A stretch of 64,000 nucleotides of DNA from Pimelobacter simplex. Its GTDB lineage: Bacteria; Actinomycetota; Actinomycetes; Propionibacteriales; Nocardioidaceae. Below the pieces are notes generated by a model, which was given only the letters and a program-made list of their open reading frames with translations, was not told the origin of the DNA and ran no database searches. Both the position numbers and the translations under genes were made by a program. The stretch is from the NCBI RefSeq assembly GCF_900114845.1, contig NZ_FOUK01000005.1:314339-378338 (forward strand), written 5' to 3'. Of the stretch, positions 24,052 to 31,704 are shown in pieces (position 1 is the first letter of the stretch; every line of letters begins with the position of its first letter).

Positions 24052-25469
24052 CGCGCACGTCCCGGGACGGCGGCGAGCGAGACGAGGGCCGCGACGCCCG
24101 CCACCGCGGCGGCGACGGCGAAGCCGTGCACGAAGCCGCTCGCGGTGCTCCCGGCGATGCTGACCGCGGCGACGCTGGAGATCACCGCGGCGCCGAGCGA
24201 GGCACCGAGCTCGTGGAAGGTGCTGACGATCCCCGACACGATCCCGGACTCGTGGGGGGAGACGTGGCCGAGCGCGGTCGCGGAGGCGGCGACGAAGAGG
24301 ACGCCGAGCCCGAGCGCGGCCGTCGTCGTGCCGGCGACGACCGCCGTGCTCCCGTCGGTCAGCGCCGGGACGACGAAGCCGCCCGCCGCGAGGACGAACC
24401 CGGCCGTGGCGAGGGCCCGGGCGCCGAGGCGCTGGAGGAGGTGCCCGCCCGCGGTCGCGCCGACGACGGTGGCGAGCGCGACCGGGAGGAACAGCAGCCC
24501 GGTGACGAGCGCGCCGTGGCCCGCGTGGTGCTGCAGGTAGAAGGTGCCGAGGAAGAAGCCGGCCACCATCAGCGCGGTCGCGGTCACGACGAGGAAGGTG
24601 CCGGAGGCGACCGGGCGGCGGGTGAGCAGCCGCAGGTCCATCAGCGGCGAGCTCGCGGTGCGCTGGCGCACCCCGAACAGGACGTAGAGGACGACCGCGC
24701 CGGCGAGCAGCCCGAGCGTGCGGCCGCCGGTCCAGCCGTGGTCGCCGGCGCCGATGAGGGCGTAGATCGCGGTGCCGGTGGCGGCGGTGACCAGCGCGGC
24801 GCCGAGCAGGTCGAGACGGGCCGAGGTGGGCGTCGTCCCGGCGCGGGCGTGGGTACCGGGGCCGGCCGGGAGACGCCGGGCGAGCCCGACGGCGACGACG
24901 AGGCCGAGGGGCACGTTGACGTAGAAGACCCACGGCCAGCCGGGGCCCGCGGTGAGGAGCCCGCCGAGCAGGACGCCGAGCGCGGCCCCGCCGCCGCCCA
25001 GCGCGGACCACACGCCGAGCGCGCGGTGCCGCTCCTCGCCGTCGAACAGGCGCAGCAGCGCGGACAGCGCGGCGGGGGAGAGCAGTGCGGCGCCGACGCC
25101 CTGGGCGACCCGGCTGCCGACGAGCACCTCCGGGGAGCCGGCCAGGCCGGCCGCGAGCGAGGCGGCGGTGAACACGACGAGCCCGGTCAGCACGACCGGC
25201 CGCGAGCCGAGCAGGTCGCTGACCCGTCCGCCGAGCAGCATGAGCCCGCCGAACGCGAGCGTGTAGGCGCTGACCACCCAGGTGGTCGACGCCCGGCTGA
25301 GCCCGAGGTCGGCCCCGACGTGGGGGAGGGCGATCGCGACGACGGTGACGTCGACGATCAGCATGAGCTGGGCCGTGCCCAGCAGGGCGAGGGTGCCCCA
25401 CCGGCGGGGGTCGGGCTCGGCGGGCGCGACCGGGGGTGGGCCGGCGGCGGGGGCGGCTGCGGTGGACAT
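24048..25469 (-). CDS. MFS drug exporter (DHA2-like, about 14 helices)
   Basis: 473 residues of the major facilitator superfamily. The motif VDVTVVAIALPHVGADLGLS in helix 1, GRVSDLLGSRPV (motif A between helices 2 and 3), RVAQGVGAALLSPAAL (motif B) and GGLLTAGPGWPWVFYVNVPLG are those of proton-driven multidrug exporters of the DHA2 group. The ATG at 25469 has AGGAG upstream. A near-ideal promoter (TTGTCG-N17-TATGAT) covered by two palindromic operators precedes it. Confidence 0.93.
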   Translation of the reverse strand: MSTAAAPAAGPPPVAPAEPDPRRWGTLALLGTAQLMLIVDVTVVAIALPHVGADLGLSRASTTWVVSAYTLAFGGLMLLGGRVSDLLGSRPVVLTGLVVFTAASLAAGLAGSPEVLVGSRVAQGVGAALLSPAALSALLRLFDGEERHRALGVWSALGGGGAALGVLLGGLLTAGPGWPWVFYVNVPLGLVVAVGLARRLPAGPGTHARAGTTPTSARLDLLGAALVTAATGTAIYALIGAGDHGWTGGRTLGLLAGAVVLYVLFGVRQRTASSPLMDLRLLTRRPVASGTFLVVTATALMVAGFFLGTFYLQHHAGHGALVTGLLFLPVALATVVGATAGGHLLQRLGARALATAGFVLAAGGFVVPALTDGSTAVVAGTTTAALGLGVLFVAASATALGHVSPHESGIVSGIVSTFHELGASLGAAVISSVAAVSIAGSTASGFVHGFAVAAAVAGVAALVSLAAVPGRAR

Positions 25470-25482
25470 GGCGACTCCTAAG

Positions 25483-25500
25483 TCGAACAGTAATGTTCGA
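25483..25500. promoter_or_regulatory. Operator 1 of the MFS-TetR operon
   Basis: Perfect palindrome TCGAACA-GTAA-TGTTCGA just downstream of the -10 box. Its half sites and six-base central spacing (TCGAAC-N6-GTTCGA) recur in operator 2. Binding here would block promoter clearance. Confidence 0.7.
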
Positions 25501-25501
25501 G

Positions 25502-25530
25502 ATCATAAGTCGAACATGCATGTACGACAA
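25502..25530 (-). promoter_or_regulatory. Promoter of the MFS-TetR operon
   Basis: Minus strand: -35 TTGTCG (25530-25525), exactly 17 bases, -10 TATGAT (25507-25502). The start of transcription would be near 25495, 25 bases before the ATG. This is the most canonical sigma-70-type promoter in the window. Confidence 0.75.
25509..25528. promoter_or_regulatory. Operator 2 of the MFS-TetR operon
   Basis: A 20-base palindrome with one mismatched pair, GTCGAACATG followed by CATGTACGAC. It fills the promoter spacer and overlaps the -35 box. Its centre is 27 bases from that of operator 1. Confidence 0.68.
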
Positions 25531-25765
25531 GAGCCGCGGACGGTCACCCGGAGCGGCCCGGTTGTCCGCGCGCGACGGCGGTGGCACCGTGGAGGGATGG
25601 CCGATGCGATCCGGCTTCGGTCAAGGCGACACGCCGGGCCCTCAAAAGTTTCACTGATGAATCTCTTCCCCATCAGTCACATCTGGCTCTACTCTCACTC
25701 ACGAGGCGTCCGCAGGGTTCACAGCTGGGGAAGGCGGTGACGGACGCGCAGAAAGCTGGTTGGTC
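25531..25765 (+). promoter_or_regulatory. Intergenic region upstream of the HTH regulator
   Basis: 235 bases without a gene. The stretch 25641-25700 is relatively AT-rich. A TANNNT box TACTCT at 25690-25695 may be a -10. An inverted repeat ACTGATG/CATCAGT (25653-25659 and 25671-25677) lies just upstream and could be an operator. Nothing else is recognised. Confidence 0.3.
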
Positions 25766-25981
25766 ATGGCTCCTCCGTCGCGCGAGCGCACCGAGTCCCT
25801 CCCGGACCCGAAGTTCCTCACCATCGCCGAGGTCGCCTCGGTCATGAGGGTGTCGAAGATGACCGTCTACCGACTGGTCCACAACGGGGACCTCCCGGCG
25901 GTCCGCGTCGGCCGGTCGTTCCGGGTCACCGAGCACGACGTCGACGAGTACCTTCGCAAGTCCTTCTACTCGGCCGGCTGA
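25766..25981 (+). CDS. Excisionase/BldC-type helix-turn-helix DNA-binding protein
   Basis: 71 residues. FLTIAEVASVMRVSKMTVYRLVHNGDLPAVRVGRSFRVTEHDVDEYL is a MerR-like winged helix of the excisionase family, with almost nothing else in the protein. It matches in size and position the small regulator that follows proC and precedes the 33-aa bS22 gene and the epimerase in mycobacteria. It is a chromosomal regulator, not a phage excisionase; no integrase is nearby. ATG at 25766 is preferred to a TTG at 25760. Confidence 0.85.
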   Translation: MAPPSRERTESLPDPKFLTIAEVASVMRVSKMTVYRLVHNGDLPAVRVGRSFRVTEHDVDEYLRKSFYSAG

Positions 25982-26157
25982 GCGCCGGCGCGGGTCCGCC
26001 CCCTGCCGGTGGCAGCGGTGCGATCTTCGTCCCATCTCCTGCGCTGATTCACCGCGGTCACGCGGTGCCGGATAGGCTGACCCGGTGCTCCGGGGTCTAC
26101 CCGGTGCGACGTACGTCCGCCGAGCGCGTGTCGCTCGGCGATCCGGAGAGGTTCCAC

Positions 26158-26259
26158 GTGGGTTCTGTCATCAAGAAGCGCCGCAAGCGCATGGCGAAGA
26201 AGAAGCACCGCAAGCTGCTGAAGAAGACGCGCGTTCAGCGTCGCAAGCTCGGCAAGTAA
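26158..26259 (+). CDS. Small ribosomal subunit protein bS22 (33 aa)
   Basis: A very basic 33-residue peptide, V/M-GSVIKKRRKRMAKKKHR and so on to RKLGK, matching the actinobacterial bS22 protein (COX24/AURKAIP1-like) found near the decoding centre of the mycobacterial small subunit. GTG at 26158 has GGAGAGG seven bases upstream, an excellent ribosome binding site. The order HTH, bS22, epimerase, acyltransferase is the same as in Mycobacterium. It is easily missed because of its size. Confidence 0.9.
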   Translation: MGSVIKKRRKRMAKKKHRKLLKKTRVQRRKLGK

Positions 26260-26286
26260 GCCGGGCGCTCGGGGCGTGCTCGCCGC

Positions 26287-26310
26287 GCCGGTGCGCAGCT
26301 GCGCACCGGC
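26287..26310. terminator. Perfect 24-base palindrome between bS22 and the epimerase gene
   Basis: GCCGGTGCGCAG is directly followed by its reverse complement. It starts 27 bases after the bS22 stop and ends 21 bases before the epimerase ATG. It could be a partial terminator or RNA-stability hairpin that favours bS22 expression over the downstream genes, or a DNA site. No U-run follows. Confidence 0.5.
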
Positions 26311-26331
26311 CTGATCCGAGGAGTCGGTGGA

Positions 26332-27393
26332 ATGGGCACCGGACGCACGGTTCTGGTCACCGGGGTCTCTCGCGACCTCGGGCGCACCCTGGCACGCACC
26401 CTTGCCGCCGACCCCGGCATCGACCGGGTGATCGGCGTCGACGTCATCCCGCCGCGGGGTGACCTCGGCGACGTCACCTTCGTGCGCGCGGACATCCGCA
26501 ACCCGGTCATCGCGAAGGTCATCGCGAAAGAGGACGTCGACACCGTCGTCCACATGAGCGTGATCGCGACGCCCGGCTCCGCCGGCGCCCGCGGCACCAT
26601 GAAAGAGCTCAACGTCATCGGGACGATGCAGCTCCTCGCGGCGTGCCAGAAGGCCGAGGGCCTGCGCTCACTCGTGGTGAAGTCCTCGACGATCGCCTAC
26701 GGCGCCAGCAGCCGCGACCCCGCCATGTTCACCGAGGACATGGAGCCGCGGCGTCCCGCGCGCACCGGGTACGCCAAGGACGTCAGCGAGGTCGAGCAGT
26801 ACGTGCGCGGCTTCGCGCGCCGGCGTCCCGACGTGTCGGTGACGCTCCTGCGCTGCGCGAACGTGATCGGTCCGCGGGTGGTCAGCCCGCTGACGTCGTA
26901 CTTCCGGCTGCCGGTGATCCCCACCGTGCTCGGCTTCGACCCGCGGTTGCAGTTCCTCCACGAGAGCGACCTCAACCGGGTGCTGCGCCACGCCGTCCAC
27001 GAGGACCGCGGTGGCACCTTCAACGTCGCCGGCGACGGCCTGATGATGCTCTCCCAGGCGCTGCGCCGGGCCGGGCGCACCAGCGTCCCTGTCCCCGGCT
27101 TCGCCTTCGGCGGCCTCGGCTCGGCGCTCAAGTCGGCCCGCGTCGCCGACCTCTCGCCCGAGCTCGTCGCCTTCCTGACCTACGGTCGCGGCGTCGACAC
27201 CACCCGGATGCGCACCGAGCTCGGGTTCGAGCCGCGCTACGGCACCGACGCCGCCTTCTGCGAGTTCGCCGCGGCGCTGCCGCCCGGCGGCCGCCGCGCC
27301 GAGCGCGTCCTCGGTGCGCTCGCCGAGCGCCTGCCCCCGGTCGACGACGACCGTCCCGCCTCGCTCACCGTCGCCGGAGGTCCTCATGGGTGA
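26332..27393 (+). CDS. NAD-dependent epimerase/dehydratase (GalE2-like)
   Basis: 353 residues, extended short-chain dehydrogenase. N-terminal nucleotide-binding stretch VLVTGVSRDLGRTLA (a variant of GxxGxxG), DVDTVVHMSV, catalytic-type serines in VVKSSTIAYG and a Y-x3-K in GYAKDVSE. It matches the mycobacterial gene called galE2 that follows bS22; true UDP-galactose epimerase activity is not established. RBS GAGGAG lies upstream of the ATG. The last codons overlap the acyltransferase start by eight bases. Confidence 0.87.
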   Translation: MGTGRTVLVTGVSRDLGRTLARTLAADPGIDRVIGVDVIPPRGDLGDVTFVRADIRNPVIAKVIAKEDVDTVVHMSVIATPGSAGARGTMKELNVIGTMQLLAACQKAEGLRSLVVKSSTIAYGASSRDPAMFTEDMEPRRPARTGYAKDVSEVEQYVRGFARRRPDVSVTLLRCANVIGPRVVSPLTSYFRLPVIPTVLGFDPRLQFLHESDLNRVLRHAVHEDRGGTFNVAGDGLMMLSQALRRAGRTSVPVPGFAFGGLGSALKSARVADLSPELVAFLTYGRGVDTTRMRTELGFEPRYGTDAAFCEFAAALPPGGRRAERVLGALAERLPPVDDDRPASLTVAGGPHG

Positions 27394-28564
27394 TGCCGAG
27401 ATCATCCCGATCGGCACCCGCGGCCAGCCCGGCCGCGGCACCGGCAAGCGGCCCTCCGCCGCGGCCCGCGGCCTGGCGCCCAAGTCGGGTGCGCCCGCCC
27501 GCAAGGCGCCCGCGGCCGACAAGCCGGCCGCGAAGAAGCCGGCCGCCGAGAAGCAGCCCGACGCCGACCAGCCCGTGATCGCGACCGCTCCGGCCGACGA
27601 CACCCCGGTGCTGCCGACGGTCGCCGCGGCCCCCGCCCGCACCGCGGAGCGCGGCACCAGTCCGCTCGCCGGCATCCCGGCCGGCGACTGGCTCGCCGCC
27701 TTCCAGCACGCGAGCAAGGAGCTCTTCGGCGACCAGTGGGAGCCCCAGCTGGCCCGCTTCCTGGCGTTCCTGCGCCGCCGGCTCACCGGTGACTACGCCG
27801 TCGACGAGTACGGCTTCGACGCCGAGGTCACCGAGCGCTTCTTCATGGCCGCGCTGCGCCCGCTCGCCCAGAAGTGGTTCCGGATCGAGGTCCGCGGCGT
27901 CGAGAACATCCCCGCCGAGGGCGGCGCGCTCGTCGTCTCGAACCACTCCGGCACGATCCCGGTCGACGGCCTGATGACGATGGTCTCGATCCACGACCAC
28001 ACCGGCCGGCACCTCCGCCCGCTCGGCGCCGACCTGGTCTTCCGGCTCCCCGTCGTCGGCAGCCTGGCCCGCAAGGGCGGCGCCACCCTGGCCTGCAACG
28101 AGGACGCCGAGCGGATGCTCAGCGACGGCAAGCTCGTCGGCGTGTGGCCCGAGGGCTTCAAGGGCATCGGCAAGCCGTTCTCGGACCGCTACAAGCTCCA
28201 GCGCTTCGGCCGCGGCGGGTTCGTCTCGGCGGCCCTGCGCACCGGCGTCCCGATCATCCCGCTGTCGGTGGTGGGTGCCGAGGAGATCTACCCGCTCGTC
28301 GGCAACATCCCCTCGCTGGCCCGCCTGCTCGGCGTGCCCTACATCCCGATCACGCCGCTCTTCCCGTGGCTCGGCCCGCTCGGCCTGGTCCCGCTGCCCT
28401 CGAAGTGGCTGCTCGAGTTCGGCGAGCCCATCCGCACCGACGAGTACGACGCCGGCGCGGCCGAGGACCCGATGCTGGTCTTCAACGTGACCGACCAGGT
28501 CCGCGAGACCATCCAGCACACGCTCTACAGCCTGCTGCGCGAGCGGGAGTCCGTCTTCCGCTGA
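27386..28564 (+). CDS. Lysophospholipid acyltransferase family protein
   Basis: 392 residues. An N-terminal 90-residue Ala/Lys/Pro-rich linker precedes a PlsC-like domain: the acyltransferase box VVSNHSGTIPVDG (His and Asp as catalytic pair, in the form seen in the actinobacterial family), FRLPVVGSLARKGG, and the acceptor-site motif VWPEGFKG. Probably a membrane-associated glycerolipid acyltransferase; the exact acceptor is unknown. The ATG at 27386, with GGAGG before it, lies inside the end of the epimerase gene. It is the equivalent of the mycobacterial Rv0502-type gene. Confidence 0.87.
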   Translation: MGDAEIIPIGTRGQPGRGTGKRPSAAARGLAPKSGAPARKAPAADKPAAKKPAAEKQPDADQPVIATAPADDTPVLPTVAAAPARTAERGTSPLAGIPAGDWLAAFQHASKELFGDQWEPQLARFLAFLRRRLTGDYAVDEYGFDAEVTERFFMAALRPLAQKWFRIEVRGVENIPAEGGALVVSNHSGTIPVDGLMTMVSIHDHTGRHLRPLGADLVFRLPVVGSLARKGGATLACNEDAERMLSDGKLVGVWPEGFKGIGKPFSDRYKLQRFGRGGFVSAALRTGVPIIPLSVVGAEEIYPLVGNIPSLARLLGVPYIPITPLFPWLGPLGLVPLPSKWLLEFGEPIRTDEYDAGAAEDPMLVFNVTDQVRETIQHTLYSLLRERESVFR

Positions 28565-28582
28565 CGGGCGGGCCGGCAGGTG

Positions 28583-29737
28583 CTACTTGGTGGTGCCGAG
28601 CAGCCCGCCGAGCAGGCTCGTCACGCCGTCGAGCAGCGGGAGCGTGCTGGACGGCGCGGTCGGCGTGCTGCCGCCACCGCCACCGTTGCCGCCGCTGGCC
28701 GGCGGCTTCTTGCCGCCGTTGGTGATCGGCTCGAGGAGCCCGTCGATGAGGCCCTTGGTGGTGGGCACGTCGGTGGGGACGTCGACCGGCACGTTCGCCG
28801 GCGGTGTCGTGGTGCTCGGCGGCGGGGTCGTGGGCTGCTGACCCGCGGGCTTCTTCTCCGGCTTGGCCGGGCCGCCCGGGGTGCCCACCTTGGAGACCGA
28901 GGCGGTGCCCGGGGCGTTGCCGCTCAGCACCGCGCTCAGCGGGAGCGTGGCGAAGTCGGGGACCTCGGTCACCGCGCCGTCGGCACAGGTCGGACAGGCC
29001 TCCCAGGCGGCGGCGTCGATCTGCCGGATCGTCTGGGTGGCGGTGATCAGGATCGGGCGGCTGGCGGCCGGCACGTCGGGGCCGAGCTGGGCCAGGCCGG
29101 CCATGCTGCTGCGGGCGAAGCTGCGCAGGTCGGCGATGCGGGCGGGCTTGCCGGTGGCGGCGTAGTCGTCGAGCGCCAGCTCGGAGGCCTGCTTGGCCTG
29201 GTCGGTGAAGTCTTGCAGCGTGCTGCTGATGGCGTCGTCGTCGGCGCCACGGGCGGTGAGCTCCTGGACCTCGGTGAGCCGGGCCTCGGCGTGCGCGATG
29301 AGGGTCTCGGCCTTGGAGGCGCCGTTGCCCTGGAGGTTGGTCTGGGCGTTCTCGATCGCGCGCTTGACCGGGTAGAGCACGTCGCCGGGCAGTGCGTCCT
29401 GGGCGGCCATGGCCATCGAGCCGGTGGCCGCGACGACGGCGAAGCCGCCGACGAGCGCGGCGAGACGGCGCTCACGGGCGCCGCGGCGCTGGCGCGGGGT
29501 GAGCCGGACGGCGAGCGCCTCGTCGGCGCGGGCCGGCTCACGCTCGGCGGCCGCGACCAGCTGGGTGCGCAGCGAGGAGACGAACTCGGGGCGGGCCTCG
29601 ACGGGCGGCACCGCGCGCAGCGCGGCGACGAGCTCGAGCAGGTCGGCGTAGGCCTCGTGGTCGCCTGCCCGGCCAGAGGAGACGAGGGCGTCGAACTCCT
29701 CGGCGCCCCGTGCTCCGGCATTCCCGCGCATCACCAT
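28583..29737 (-). CDS. DUF5667 membrane protein, probable anti-sigma factor of the BldN-like sigma (RsbN-like)
   Basis: 384 residues: a cytoplasmic N-terminal domain (about 1-90), one transmembrane helix (LAALVGGFAVVAATGSMAMA, about 92-112), then an extracytoplasmic helical DUF5667 domain beginning QDALPGDVLYPVKRAIENAQ, two cysteines (CPTC), and a Pro/Thr- and Gly-rich C-terminal tail. DUF5667 occurs in RsbN, the anti-sigma factor encoded beside bldN in Streptomyces. Here it follows the BldN-like gene and has its own CGTAAC-N17-CGTTGG promoter, as expected for self-limiting control. GAGGAC lies before the ATG at 29737. Confidence 0.82.
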   Translation of the reverse strand: MVMRGNAGARGAEEFDALVSSGRAGDHEAYADLLELVAALRAVPPVEARPEFVSSLRTQLVAAAEREPARADEALAVRLTPRQRRGARERRLAALVGGFAVVAATGSMAMAAQDALPGDVLYPVKRAIENAQTNLQGNGASKAETLIAHAEARLTEVQELTARGADDDAISSTLQDFTDQAKQASELALDDYAATGKPARIADLRSFARSSMAGLAQLGPDVPAASRPILITATQTIRQIDAAAWEACPTCADGAVTEVPDFATLPLSAVLSGNAPGTASVSKVGTPGGPAKPEKKPAGQQPTTPPPSTTTPPANVPVDVPTDVPTTKGLIDGLLEPITNGGKKPPASGGNGGGGGSTPTAPSSTLPLLDGVTSLLGGLLGTTK

Positions 29738-29768
29738 GTCCGTCCTCGAGTCGGGTCGTTACGAACAT

Positions 29769-29797
29769 CCAACGAATCGAGGGTCCCGCTGGTTACG
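29769..29797 (-). promoter_or_regulatory. BldN-type promoter upstream of the anti-sigma gene
   Basis: Minus strand: -35 CGTAAC (29797-29792), 17 bases, -10 CGTTGG (29774-29769). This is close to the -35 CGTAAC/-10 CGTTGA pattern reported for Streptomyces sigma-BldN. Transcription would start near 29762, about 25 bases before the ATG. The same two hexamers with the same spacing occur at 46441-46469. Confidence 0.7.
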
Positions 29798-29858
29798 GTC
29801 CGAACGGACGCAGCGCCATAGTCCGTTGTGACCATGGCGAGCGTGGCGGCGCGGGGCG

Positions 29859-30650
29859 TCATCGCAGCCCCTCCGGCATCAGCTTGGCGAGGTTGCGCAC
29901 GCCGCGCAGCTGGAGCTGCTTGATGGCGCCGTCGCTGCGGCCGAGGGCGGCCGCCGTCTCGGCGATGCTCATGCCCTGGAGGAACCTCATGATGAGGCAG
30001 TCCCGCTGCTCGTTGGGCAGCTTGGTGAGCGACTCGAGCAGGATCTCGTTGGTGAGCGTGGCGAGGACCGCGTTCTCGGGGCCCTCGGTGGCGTCGTCGT
30101 GCTGGCCCATGTCCTCGGTGGTCATCTCCAGGCGGGTGCGCCCCGCCTTGAAGTGGTCCGTCGCGAGGTTGCGGGCGATGGTCATCAGCCAGGCGCCGAA
30201 GTCCTTGCCCTGCCAGCGGAAGGACGACATGTTGCGCAGCGCGCGGAAGAACGTCTCGGAGCACAGGTCCTCGGCGACCACCACGGAGCGGGTCCGGTAG
30301 TAGAGGAACCGGTAGACCGACGGCTGGTAGTGGTCGTAGAGCAGGCCGAACGCCTCGGCGTCGCCGCCCCGGGCCAGCTCGACGAGCGCGATCAGCCGCT
30401 CGCGGGCCTCGGGGGAGTCCTCGGACGACGTGGCGAGCGTGGCGTCGCCGTACTCGCCGGCGGTGGGCCGGTCGAAGGTGTCGCTCTCGGCGTGCGCCTC
30501 GCTCAGCAGCCAGTGGTCGCCCCGCCCGGCCGACCGGGACGGCGCGGCGCCGCCGGCGAGCGCGAGGGCAGGCGGAGGAGTGAGTGCAGCGAGCACAGCC
30601 GCACGCAGGGCTTCGAGCCCGCGCGCGACGTCGTTGTGCTGCCAGGTCAT
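29859..30650 (-). CDS. ECF RNA polymerase sigma factor, BldN-like
   Basis: 263 residues. Sigma region 2 (AFGLLYDHYQPSVYRFLYYRT...EDLCSETFFRALRN, WQGKDFGAWLMTIARNLATDHFK) and region 4 (PNEQRDCLIMRFLQGMSIAETAAALGRSDGAIKQLQLRGVRNLA) closely resemble Streptomyces BldN. The first 85 or so residues precede region 2 and correspond to the N-terminal pro-sequence of BldN, which is removed by proteolysis in Streptomyces. ATG at 30650 is chosen because GGGAGGGG lies seven bases upstream; a start at 30677 is possible. Neighbours (HAD-IB, glutaredoxin-like, rex, hemA) match the streptomycete bldN locus. Confidence 0.88.
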   Translation of the reverse strand: MTWQHNDVARGLEALRAAVLAALTPPPALALAGGAAPSRSAGRGDHWLLSEAHAESDTFDRPTAGEYGDATLATSSEDSPEARERLIALVELARGGDAEAFGLLYDHYQPSVYRFLYYRTRSVVVAEDLCSETFFRALRNMSSFRWQGKDFGAWLMTIARNLATDHFKAGRTRLEMTTEDMGQHDDATEGPENAVLATLTNEILLESLTKLPNEQRDCLIMRFLQGMSIAETAAALGRSDGAIKQLQLRGVRNLAKLMPEGLR

Positions 30651-30683
30651 GCCCGGTCCCCTCCCGTTGTCCCCCAAATGGGG

Positions 30684-30689
30684 ATACTA
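30684..30689 (-). promoter_or_regulatory. Possible -10 box (TAGTAT) of the sigma gene
   Basis: On the minus strand TAGTAT lies 34 bases before the ATG at 30650, in an AT-richer patch. The -35 is not clear. Confidence 0.35.
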
Positions 30690-30755
30690 AGGCAGACCCT
30701 TGCGCAGTGGTACCCGAATGGACGAAACCGTTTCACCCGGATCCGGTCGGGTTTC

Positions 30756-31640
30756 TCAGAGGTGGCGGCGCACCTGGCGCCGGACGAGCGCGCCGGCCAC
30801 GGCGGCCCCGGTGGCGGCCGAGCCGACGATGAGGCCGGCCCGCGCCGCCTTGCGCCCGGTCCGGTAGTCGCGGATCCGCCAGCCCTGGGCCCGGGCGTGG
30901 GCGCGCAGCCTGGCGTCGGGGTTGATCGCGCAGGGGTCGCCGACCAGGCTGAGCATCGGCAGGTCGTTGTAGGAGTCGCTGTAGGCCGAGCAGAGCGACA
31001 GGTCGAGGCCCTCGCGCTCGGCCAGCGCCTGGACCGCGACCGCCTTGGCCGGCCCGTGCAGCATGTCGCCGACGAGCTGGCCGGTGTAGACGCCGTCGAC
31101 GTGCTCGGCGACGGTGCCCAGGGCGCCGGTCAGGCCGAGCCGGCGGGCGATGAGGCCGGCGATCTCGATCGGCGCGGCGGTGACCAGCCAGACCCGCTGG
31201 CCCTCGTCGAGGTGCATCTGGGCGAGCGCGCGGGTACCGGGCCAGATCCGGTGGGCCATCGCCTCGTCGAAGATCTCCTCGCCGACCTCCTCGATCTCCT
31301 GCACGGTGTGCCCGGCGATGAACGCGAGCGCGGAGTTGCGCGCCTCGGCGACGTGCTCGGGGTCCTCGACGCCGACGATGCGGAAGTAGGCCTGCTTGTA
31401 CGCCGCCCCGAGGATGTCGCGGGTGGTGAAGAACTTGCGCCGGTAGAGCCCCCGGGCGAGGTGGAAGATGCTCGCGCCCTGCATCACCGTGTTGTCGACG
31501 TCGAAGAAGGCCGCGGCCCGGGTGTCGGCGGGGTGGCTGAGCGCGTTCTCGACCTCGGCGGCGGCAGCCGCGGCCTCTCCGGCGAGCGTCGAGCGCTGCT
31601 GGAGGTTCAGCCGTCGGGGGCGGTCGGCGGGCGGGACCAT
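30756..31640 (-). CDS. HAD-IB family hydrolase
   Basis: 294 residues. Motif I FFDVDNTVMQG, motif II VTAAP, and motif IV AYSDSYNDLPML identify the SerB-like HAD-IB phosphatase branch; the C-terminus has a hydrophobic segment (AGLIVGSAATGAAVAGALV) that may anchor it in the membrane. Substrate is unknown; relatives act on phosphoserine-like or lipid phosphates. It lies upstream of the sigma gene on the same strand and divergent from the acyl-CoA-ligase-like gene. Confidence 0.88.
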   Translation of the reverse strand: MVPPADRPRRLNLQQRSTLAGEAAAAAAEVENALSHPADTRAAAFFDVDNTVMQGASIFHLARGLYRRKFFTTRDILGAAYKQAYFRIVGVEDPEHVAEARNSALAFIAGHTVQEIEEVGEEIFDEAMAHRIWPGTRALAQMHLDEGQRVWLVTAAPIEIAGLIARRLGLTGALGTVAEHVDGVYTGQLVGDMLHGPAKAVAVQALAEREGLDLSLCSAYSDSYNDLPMLSLVGDPCAINPDARLRAHARAQGWRIRDYRTGRKAARAGLIVGSAATGAAVAGALVRRQVRRHL

Positions 31641-31692
31641 GGCGGCAGCCTAGTGGGCATCGCGTGCCGCCGAGGGGCCTGCGCGCCGCGCG

Positions 31693-31698
31693 TAGGAT
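31693..31698 (+). promoter_or_regulatory. -10 box (TAGGAT), leaderless promoter
   Basis: TAGGAT, a near-ideal actinobacterial -10, ends seven bases before the ATG at 31705. No ribosome binding site is present. Confidence 0.6.
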
Positions 31699-31704
31699 CC
31701 CCCT

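Noticed and set aside
25483..25500. LexA (SOS) box
   Set aside because: The half sites resemble the actinobacterial SOS box, but LexA needs a four-base centre and both palindromes here have six. The co-encoded TetR repressor is the better match.
25766..25981. Phage excisionase
   Set aside because: The fold is excisionase-like, but the position beside bS22 and the epimerase is conserved in actinobacterial chromosomes and no phage gene is present.
26050..26067. CACCGCG/CGCGGTG hairpin before bS22 as a regulator site
   Set aside because: Seven-base GC-rich arms are common by chance in this genome; it may be a weak terminator of the HTH gene but nothing supports more.
30724..30734. GAAAC-C-GTTTC palindrome upstream of the sigma gene as a LacI-type operator
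   Set aside because: Only five-base arms with an odd centre, upstream of the likely -10, and the LacI-family gene is 18 kb away.
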